Source: Methanobrevibacter sp. (GTDB lineage: Archaea > Methanobacteriota > Methanobacteria > Methanobacteriales > Methanobacteriaceae). From it: a DNA stretch of 13,713 nt. The stretch spans positions 1 through 13,713 of the forward strand of contig JAGCLR010000060.1 in the NCBI GenBank assembly GCA_017646885.1, written 5' to 3'. The position numbers and the translations under genes were made by a program. This document shows, piece by piece, positions 8,474 to 13,713 of the stretch; within the stretch, counting starts at the first letter, position 1; each line of letters starts with the position of its first letter. Below the pieces are notes generated by a model that saw only the letters and a program-made list of their open reading frames with translations, was not told the origin of the DNA and made no database searches.

Positions 8474-10576
8474 CTATTCATTATATTTTACCTTTACATC
8501 TGCAACCATACACATGGGGTGGTCTTCAAAATTATAGAATAGATTAGAGTTCTCTATGCAGACATATTCATCGTACCATTTCTGAGGATGCATTTCTTGA
8601 GATTCATATGCTATACAAAAATGTTTATATAATTGAGCATATGAAATCTTCTTTTCAATAATACATCTTAAATCATTGGTGCAAAGTGGCATAATTTTCA
8701 AATCCGAGACATATTTACTTGTATCCTGTGGATCACAATACATTACCATTTTTCTCATACGGAAATCTCCAATTACATTGATATGCAAATAACTAGTTGC
8801 AAATACACAATAGCTATTTCTGTTACCAGTCCTCAATAGATGATTGCCAAGATGTCTTGAAACTGGCTCCATTTCCATTCTGCGCTGATTGGTACTATCT
8901 GCAAGAGTCGCTTCTAACAGTAAACTATGTTTTGGATAATCTGTTGTTTCTTTATACTCATAGACAATATCAGCTTCCCCTCCAGCAGCGTGGGTTATAG
9001 GTAATAGATTCGCATCAAGAGATAATTTTAAATAGTCGAGAATCTTGCCTTCTCTTCCACTAACTTTATACCATATTATACCAAGTATATATTCAAATAT
9101 TGTAGGAATATCGGCATTATCAGTCACCATCTGACAAATCTCAGAATCAGTCCTATTGTCAAAGTTATTAAGTAATTTTAAAAGTTTTTCGTCCGAAAAT
9201 TTTTCGTCAATTAACTTATTAAAACGGTCGTATCTAACTTTGTCAACTTCATCGTAAGCCTCTTCGATACTATCTATATGGATTCCTAATTCTTTGTTGA
9301 TACCATCGATAATTTGTTTTTCATCAAAAGTTAATGCAGGGCAAATACTATCTATAGTGCAATCTGCAAACAACAGATCACACTCCTCGTAAGCTTGATT
9401 ATACAATTCATTGATTGCGGCATTAAAAAAGTGTTTGGGTACGATATCCAGCCGTACTTGATCATCTTCAAAGATGAAGCAGTTTGTTAATCCTAAATAA
9501 CGTCTATTCAGATCAAGATAATCTTCAAGCATCGATTTTGCCTTATTTAGATGCATGGTCAAATAGAAGAACTCCTTGAAGGACACTTCTGATTGCGTAA
9601 TAATAGCAGGCAACGGTATTAGGCTACCTTCTGGATCTTTTTTTACTGCTGCTTTAAGGCTGGTATTGAACATTATTGTCTTCCACTTAATAGATGTAGA
9701 CAATTTATTAAGTGATAAGAAAAGTGGATATATTCGCGAAGAATCATTTAACATATAAACAGCATACATTTCTTGATAAACAGGAATGTATGCTCGATCA
9801 TAATCGGCACTTTTTCTGTTCATTCCAACAGATAGTAGCAATTCTTCTGAGAATGGTTCTTCAATGAATCGTTTAAGTCCTTCTTGATAATTACTTTTAT
9901 TCAGCAAAAAGTCAATAATTATATTGTCGATTCCACTTGCTTTATCCCTATTTTCCTGAATACAATTCAAAATATATTCAGTATTGAATGAAGATGTACA
10001 TAGTGGCATTAGATATCTAAACTCTTCATAAGTTAAATAGTCTAGTTTAGACAATAAATACAAAACGACAATGAATGGGCGCACTGTATTACCAGTGTCA
10101 TTTGAACTCAATTTCAGAAGTTGCTTGAGGTATAGAAAAGAGTCTTCAGATATGTTTAATGGGGTTTTTCTTAAAAAAGCCTCACCATCGGCAGATAGTT
10201 GCAATAAATTATGACCAACATCTGTAAGACGATGGTTTTCATTAATAAGCCCCATATCATATAATCCACTCGTTTTTTCTCGAGCAGCTTTATACTTTAC
10301 CTTATCATCACCTCTTGTGAAACCATTTTCAACAAGCCAATCATAATATCTATTCTTTATTTCGTAGATATCTAATTGATCAGTAGCTATATATTTTTTC
10401 TCCCAACCTTGATCTTTATTTTCTGGTTTCTTCCAAAAGTCATCCAGTAATTGGAGTTGCCATTCGGTCATTCTATTAAACTCTCGGGTTCGAAAGGATG
10501 TTGTACCAAATTTCCAAACAAACGAACTATATGGAATTCTTTCGTATTTCCCTATAAACTTGTTGTACTCAGCCAT
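8474..10576 (-). CDS. AlwI/BstNBI-family type IIS restriction endonuclease
   Basis: 700 residues. The C-terminal catalytic region (about 525-660) closely follows the pattern I know from N.BstNBI and its relatives AlwI, PleI and MlyI: THAAGGEAD (528-536), LLLEATLADS (552-561), MEMEPVSRH (567-575), then YCVFAT and a later IMPL block. Candidate catalytic residues are D536, E555, E568 or E570 and H575. The N-terminal WKFGTTSFR...EWQLQLLDDFW (21-48) also fits the AlwI family; this half should bind the site. Family members cut outside short asymmetric sites such as GGATC or GAGTC; which one applies here cannot be read. One base separates its ATG from the preceding methyltransferase stop (TAACATG). 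Two adjoining adenine methyltransferases supply self-protection, so it is predicted to cut unmethylated incoming DNA. Confidence 0.85.
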   Translation of the reverse strand: MAEYNKFIGKYERIPYSSFVWKFGTTSFRTREFNRMTEWQLQLLDDFWKKPENKDQGWEKKYIATDQLDIYEIKNRYYDWLVENGFTRGDDKVKYKAAREKTSGLYDMGLINENHRLTDVGHNLLQLSADGEAFLRKTPLNISEDSFLYLKQLLKLSSNDTGNTVRPFIVVLYLLSKLDYLTYEEFRYLMPLCTSSFNTEYILNCIQENRDKASGIDNIIIDFLLNKSNYQEGLKRFIEEPFSEELLLSVGMNRKSADYDRAYIPVYQEMYAVYMLNDSSRIYPLFLSLNKLSTSIKWKTIMFNTSLKAAVKKDPEGSLIPLPAIITQSEVSFKEFFYLTMHLNKAKSMLEDYLDLNRRYLGLTNCFIFEDDQVRLDIVPKHFFNAAINELYNQAYEECDLLFADCTIDSICPALTFDEKQIIDGINKELGIHIDSIEEAYDEVDKVRYDRFNKLIDEKFSDEKLLKLLNNFDNRTDSEICQMVTDNADIPTIFEYILGIIWYKVSGREGKILDYLKLSLDANLLPITHAAGGEADIVYEYKETTDYPKHSLLLEATLADSTNQRRMEMEPVSRHLGNHLLRTGNRNSYCVFATSYLHINVIGDFRMRKMVMYCDPQDTSKYVSDLKIMPLCTNDLRCIIEKKISYAQLYKHFCIAYESQEMHPQKWYDEYVCIENSNLFYNFEDHPMCMVADVKVKYNE

Positions 10577-10577
10577 G

Positions 10578-11507
10578 TTAGTAATTTGTTATTAAGACCT
10601 CTTGCGATTCTGCTTTCTTTGATTTCTTTTGATAATTACTGTAATGATAGTCCATAAACAGATTATGAACTCTGTAATTATGCTGACCTATCCATTCTAT
10701 AAGTAATGAATTCTCTTTCCCTTCATGATGGAGAACATTGCTTAGAACGAATCTAATTCTCTTTTCTGTGAGTTTATCAAGTATGGCGAAAAGGTCTCGT
10801 TCATCTTGTTCCGTCCACCCATCCTTCTCATTATATGTTGCTGTTGTAATCAGATACGGAGGATCGCAATAAACAAGACTATTCTCTGTTAAATCGGCAA
10901 AATTAAATTTTCTAAAATCCTTCGTCTGAAATTCATGTGGCTGCATGCGAAGTGCGTCTAAAAACTTAACAAGTTTTGCTTCGATTGCGGTATTAAAATC
11001 TCGTTTGCCAACAGGAAGATTAAACTCCCCTTTATCGTTAAATCTTAATTGGTTATTAAATCCAAATAATATCAATGTATACAATAAAATATAGTATTGA
11101 TTATCTTTCTTGGGATGAGAGTTAAAACGTTCTCTTAACAAGAGAAATTTTTCTCTGTTATAAGCAGAAACTCCCTTATTAGCATCGCCACCATAAAATT
11201 TAAAGTTATGATTACGTGTTTTACTGAGACCGAATTCATTAATGAGAGCGTTGATCCTATTTATTATTGTCTCGTTATTCATTCTTTTAAATGCCTTTAG
11301 CAAACTTATAAGTGGCTTCGATATATCATTATAAATAGTATAATCTGCAGATACATTCATACCCACATTGCATCCGCCACAAAATAAATCAACAAAAATA
11401 TCTATATCCGAAGGCATATGGGGGAGTATCTGATCTAAAATACGAGCCTTACCTCCGATATAATTCAATGGCGATGATATATAATTCTTTATTTGTTTAC
11501 GCTGCAT
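10578..11507 (-). CDS. D12-class (Dam-like) DNA N6-adenine methyltransferase, second of pair
   Basis: 309 residues. D12/Dam-like layout in order: motif X SPLNYIGGKARIL (12-24), AdoMet-binding motif I FVDLFCGGCNVG (38-49), NNQLRFN (151-157), catalytic motif IV DPPY (215-218) and a terminal EVLITNY typical of this class. It transfers a methyl group from S-adenosylmethionine to the N6 of adenine. Here it probably modifies one strand of the asymmetric site recognised by the neighbouring endonuclease, with the other methyltransferase covering the complement. Its start overlaps the upstream methyltransferase gene by 19 bases and its stop lies one base before the endonuclease ATG, a tight arrangement that favours coupled translation. 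Length (about 310) and completeness are normal for the family. The exact target sequence is not readable from the motifs. Confidence 0.9.
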   Translation of the reverse strand: MQRKQIKNYISSPLNYIGGKARILDQILPHMPSDIDIFVDLFCGGCNVGMNVSADYTIYNDISKPLISLLKAFKRMNNETIINRINALINEFGLSKTRNHNFKFYGGDANKGVSAYNREKFLLLRERFNSHPKKDNQYYILLYTLILFGFNNQLRFNDKGEFNLPVGKRDFNTAIEAKLVKFLDALRMQPHEFQTKDFRKFNFADLTENSLVYCDPPYLITTATYNEKDGWTEQDERDLFAILDKLTEKRIRFVLSNVLHHEGKENSLLIEWIGQHNYRVHNLFMDYHYSNYQKKSKKAESQEVLITNY

Positions 11508-12514
11508 AAAAAGAGTCTTTCTTGGTTGTCTTTGTTCTTGGCTTCATATCCAGCTTCGAAGCCTTTGTATTCAGTAGTGAAAACTTGCACATCTCCCCTT
11601 ATGGAAAGGATTCTTATGATTTCTTCGTCTGTTAGTTTTGCATTACTTCTGCATTGTAATTTCTTCCCGTTGTTATTATAACTAAATAGGATATATCTAC
11701 ATCTCAATTTTCGAACAAGATCTTCAAGAGCAATGGCAGCTTGTATACTTTTACAGTATTTACTCTTCATATTAGTGCGATCCATCTTTCTTGCAATGCC
11801 ATATACCTCAGGTTTAGTCCAAAGTGCAACATTCTCCAGCAAATGATATGCATCGCAATATTGGCGACTATTATAAGGAGGATCCAAATATGCAATATCA
11901 ACATCTTCCAATTCAGCTATATCATTGCTATTTGCACAATAGATATGATTATTATCATTCAGAGGATAGTCATTATCTGGCATTCTGAGTTCCAAGAATC
12001 CTTCGTACCTACCATCTCGTATAAATGAATCATAATGACCGCATGTATGGCTAATTCTATCCATTGCATAAAACAATGAGGTGATAATACAGGCATGCTC
12101 TCTTTTATTGACAATGCCATCCATAAGTTTCTTCTCTATATCATCTCTGATATACCCAATCTTTTGGCATGTCTTCTTGTCGAAATATGTCTCCGAAAAG
12201 TTTTGAGACATATAATTATCTTCAAGTGCTGTGTCGAGTGCGTTATATTCTTCGATAAGCCTAGCTAATTTATCTCTATCGATATTTTCAGGAGAGAACC
12301 AACATAAAGCAGCATAATAATTACTTTTCATCAAGTCGCATACCACTAATTTTTTATCAATAAATGCAGAGGCGACACTACCTGTTCCAGAAAATACATC
12401 AAAGAACGATTGAACATTAGTACAGTTTTCATTAACAATACTCTTTATCCAATCAAGGAGCTTATATTTATTTCCTAAATAACGCCTATTACTTATATTA
12501 AAAGTATTAACCAT
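11489..12514 (-). CDS. D12-class DNA N6-adenine methyltransferase, first of pair
   Basis: 341 residues. Motif X-like RRYLGNKYKLLDWI (10-23), motif I FFDVFSGTGSVA (38-49) and catalytic motif IV DPPYNSRQY (211-219) identify an adenine-N6 methyltransferase of the D12/MethyltransfD12 class, more divergent from Dam than its neighbour. It is the first intact gene of the defence cluster and overlaps the next methyltransferase by 19 bases. Methyltransferase genes placed before the endonuclease ensure that modification appears first. Being distinct from the second enzyme, it probably recognises the other strand of the same non-palindromic site. No Shine-Dalgarno sequence precedes its ATG. A degenerate regulator gene ends 19 bases upstream, suggesting that expression of this operon was once controlled by it. 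Confidence 0.88.
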   Translation of the reverse strand: MVNTFNISNRRYLGNKYKLLDWIKSIVNENCTNVQSFFDVFSGTGSVASAFIDKKLVVCDLMKSNYYAALCWFSPENIDRDKLARLIEEYNALDTALEDNYMSQNFSETYFDKKTCQKIGYIRDDIEKKLMDGIVNKREHACIITSLFYAMDRISHTCGHYDSFIRDGRYEGFLELRMPDNDYPLNDNNHIYCANSNDIAELEDVDIAYLDPPYNSRQYCDAYHLLENVALWTKPEVYGIARKMDRTNMKSKYCKSIQAAIALEDLVRKLRCRYILFSYNNNGKKLQCRSNAKLTDEEIIRILSIRGDVQVFTTEYKGFEAGYEAKNKDNQERLFLCSVNK

Positions 12515-12532
12515 TTTAATTATTATGTTTCT

Positions 12533-12750
12533 TTATTTATTTGCTATCAAATATTTTGTATCTACATTAATATATTTGCTATCTCAAATAGCACATCTAA
12601 ACTCGGTTGGCGTCGATTACAAACGTAGGAGTTTACTATACAGAAACTCTTGCCAAGCCGTTCAGCAAGCCAAGTCTGTTTGATGCCACGTTCTCAAGCA
12701 CTTATTTTGTGCAGTTCGAGGTTTATCCATCCTTTTTTGTAATTTACCAT
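12533..12750 (-). pseudogene. Frameshifted XRE-family helix-turn-helix regulator
   Basis: Translating the minus strand from 12693 gives ERGIKQTWLAERLGKSF, then NSYVCNRRQPSLDVLFEIANIL, the helix-turn-helix core of small (about 65-70 residue) Bacteroidales XRE regulators. The frame is broken at both ends. A TGA at 12694-12696 directly precedes ERGIKQ; restoring one base there joins it to VLE (GTG CTT GAG at 12693-12701), giving the usual VLEERGIKQ. At the 3' end TAG at 12562-12564 stops the frame, while the +1 frame continues VDTKYLIANK to TAA at 12533-12535, the expected family C-terminus. The 5' part (ATG 12748-12750) does not match the family well, so further damage is likely. Intact relatives control restriction-modification operons. 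Two indels suggest a decayed gene; sequencing error is the alternative. Confidence 0.72.
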
Positions 12751-12757
12751 TTCCTTA

Positions 12758-12765
12758 CAAAAATA
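12758..12765 (-). promoter_or_regulatory. Possible Bacteroidetes -7 element upstream of the regulator/defence operon
   Basis: Read on the minus strand this is TATTTTTG, matching the Bacteroidetes -7 consensus TAnnTTTG. It lies just upstream of the degenerate regulator and is the best promoter candidate for the defence cluster. No convincing -33 TTTG is found at the usual spacing, and such motifs occur by chance in AT-rich DNA. Confidence 0.3.
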
Positions 12766-12822
12766 GGAATTATTATGCAATATAAAGAAGAAAAAGATAA
12801 AAAAACTTTTATACTTTTTTAA

Positions 12823-13329
12823 CTAAACACCTTCTTTTCTCATCCTTATATGCCACATCTCATCGATTGCCGACAATGTCGCCATGAGACATACTGCTGC
12901 AGAGCTATAGACGGGTTCAATAAAACCGAGTGTTAAGGGGAAAAGAAATAATAAAAATCCTGTGGCTTTATTCAAAATGGTATGTAGGGATATCAGCTTT
13001 TTGTTGCAAATCAAAACCCAAACAAAATTGCCTATTTTAATGATGGCTATAATGACAATCCAAATCCATAACCAAACAGGAAATTGCATTGATGGCAGTA
13101 TCTTTACAAAACACACTGCTGCAAATACAATGTCGGCAACTGTGTCTAATATTGCTCCCAATTCACTGTCGGATTTTGTTCTCCTTGCAATTGCTCCGTC
13201 TGCCATATCCGTAATTCCACAATATATGTATATGATGTAAAAGCTAATGGAAAAAACAGGACTGAGCAATAGACAAATACTGCTTAAAATTCTGCTTGCT
13301 GTAATTATGTTCGCTATCTGTTTTCTCAT
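12823..13329 (-). CDS. CDP-alcohol phosphatidyltransferase family membrane protein
   Basis: 168 residues when started at ATG 13327-13329; the GTG immediately upstream would add one residue. The complete family signature D-x2-D-G-x2-A-R-x8-G-x3-D-x3-D is present (in numbering from the GTG: D42, D45, G46, A49, R50, G59, D63, D67), so the magnesium-dependent active site looks intact. Several hydrophobic segments (about 8-40, 66-80, 86-110, 122-140 and 143-160) fit a polytopic inner-membrane enzyme. It would transfer a phosphoalcohol from a CDP-linked lipid or alcohol to an acceptor, as in phospholipid head-group synthesis; the motif does not reveal which. The short length resembles phosphatidylglycerophosphate synthase-like members. 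It lies upstream of the defence cluster on the same strand, with about 70 bases to the degenerate regulator and no strong terminator between, so read-through is possible. Confidence 0.88.
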   Translation of the reverse strand: MRKQIANIITASRILSSICLLLSPVFSISFYIIYIYCGITDMADGAIARRTKSDSELGAILDTVADIVFAAVCFVKILPSMQFPVWLWIWIVIIAIIKIGNFVWVLICNKKLISLHTILNKATGFLLFLFPLTLGFIEPVYSSAAVCLMATLSAIDEMWHIRMRKEGV

Positions 13330-13345
13330 CACTCAATTTATTGAG

Positions 13346-13353
13346 CAAAGATA
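13346..13353 (-). promoter_or_regulatory. Possible -7 element for the phosphatidyltransferase gene
   Basis: On the minus strand the bases read TATCTTTG, a match to TAnnTTTG, 16 bases before the ATG at 13329. That leaves a very short leader. No -33 TTTG is seen at the usual spacing. Confidence 0.35.
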
Positions 13354-13616
13354 AAGATATCTCTCACTTTCCGATGCAGAGTTTTTTTTAACGCCTATCT
13401 AGAACTTTATAATTACTTTATACATAATATATTGCAAAGTTTTACCGAAGGACAAAAAATTATTCGGGGGACAGACAGGGGACTGCATTTTTGCAAAGAA
13501 ACCCATAAAATCTGCAAAAACGCACTCTTTTTAGAATTTTTAGCATATTTGCATTTCGTTGCATGGTAAAATTGCCTTTAATTGGAGCAGAAATTATTGC
13601 AGCAAACAACGAAAAA

Positions 13617-13634
13617 GGTTGTGTTCGTACAACC
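13617..13634. promoter_or_regulatory. Inverted repeat, possible operator
   Basis: GGTTGTGTTCGTACAACC: six perfect paired bases (GGTTGT/ACAACC), extendable by a G-T pair around a TTCG loop. It lies 18 bases upstream of a -7-like element and is not followed by a T-run, so an operator for a dimeric regulator is more likely than a terminator. Confidence 0.4.
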
Positions 13635-13651
13635 ATATTGAAAACATTTTG

Positions 13652-13659
13652 TATATTTG
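13652..13659 (+). promoter_or_regulatory. Bacteroidetes -7 promoter element of the outgoing gene
   Basis: TATATTTG matches TAnnTTTG and lies 29 bases before the ATG at 13688, a sensible distance for a short leader. The wider GTATATTTGC (13651-13660) also fits the GTAnnTTTGC core known from CTnDOT attachment sites, which overlaps this promoter motif. No clear -33 box is seen. Confidence 0.5.
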
Positions 13660-13687
13660 CATTGTGTGATACTAAATAAGGTACCGT

Positions 13688-13713
13688 ATGAAATATCTTA
13701 ATATTAAGAAGGC
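13688..13713 (+). CDS. Start of a gene running off the window
   Basis: ATG followed by seven open codons (MKYLNIKK) up to the window edge, preceded by a good -7 element at 13652-13659. Too short to identify. No strong ribosome binding site is visible in GGTACCGT upstream. It is called a gene mainly because the promoter-like elements point to it. Confidence 0.45.

Larger units (their letters stand above)
13330..13687. other. Intergenic region between divergent genes
   Basis: 358 bases between the phosphatidyltransferase (minus) and a gene leaving the window (plus). It contains a -7-like TATCTTTG on the minus strand (13346-13353), a CTCAA/TTGAG dyad at 13332-13345 in front of the phosphatidyltransferase start, a G-rich patch with GGGGAC twice near 13465-13485, two copies of ATATTTGCATT (13545-13555 and 13653-13663), and a dyad at 13617-13634. 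No coding sequence or RNA gene was recognised. Confidence 0.55.

Noticed and set aside
12607..12822. 71-codon plus-strand open frame over the gap before the phosphatidyltransferase
   Set aside because: It is antisense to the degenerate XRE regulator, whose minus-strand translation shows clear family similarity; the plus-strand product has none.
12795..12822. A- and T-rich stretch downstream of the phosphatidyltransferase as a terminator
   Set aside because: No G+C-containing stem can be formed; it is only runs of A and T.
13465..13485. Repeated GGGGAC in a G-rich patch as a repeat array or attachment site
   Set aside because: Only two short units and no matching copy noticed at the defence-cluster edges.

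Overview
The window looks like chromosomal DNA of a Bacteroidales gut or oral bacterium (Bacteroides/Prevotella/Porphyromonas relatives). This is inferred from the AT-rich composition, mostly absent Shine-Dalgarno sequences, promoter elements like the Bacteroidetes -7 box TAnnTTTG, a lipoprotein signal ending in SC-N, a nuclease resembling the Bacteroidales PGN_0703 family, and a small XRE-type regulator of a kind common in this order. No rRNA, tRNA, CRISPR array or insertion sequence was seen.

Layout. Bases 1-2871 (plus strand) carry three closely spaced genes: a PD-(D/E)XK nuclease of the PGN_0703 type (49-1053), an SGNH/GDSL-hydrolase lipoprotein (1085-1840) and a YgjP-like zinc metallopeptidase with a Sel1-like repeat (1867-2871). 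The last gene is visibly richer in G+C than what follows. A 284-base convergent gap (2872-3155) holds a terminator hairpin. Bases 3156-12514 (minus strand) form one tightly packed, AT-rich defence cluster. In transcription order it runs: D12-class adenine methyltransferase 1, D12-class adenine methyltransferase 2, an AlwI/BstNBI-family type IIS restriction endonuclease, HamA (DUF1837) and HamB (DExH helicase) of the Hachiman system, and finally an unrecognised 593-residue protein with a possible nuclease-like C-terminal domain. Upstream, at about 12533-12750, lies a frameshifted XRE regulator gene. A CDP-alcohol phosphatidyltransferase gene follows (12823-13329, minus), then a 358-base promoter-bearing gap and the first codons of a plus-strand gene leaving the window.

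How the genes fit together. The two methyltransferases would each protect one strand of the non-palindromic site cut by the type IIS enzyme. Directly behind, with only 21 bases between, HamA-HamB forms a complete Hachiman module whose genes overlap by one base. The restriction system would act on unmodified DNA; Hachiman is known as a second layer that senses abnormal DNA through the helicase and releases the HamA nuclease. The third gene behind HamB is the most likely undescribed element: it could be an accessory effector of Hachiman or an independent system. The broken regulator suggests that the cluster once had a control gene in front and has lost it, or that this copy carries sequencing errors.
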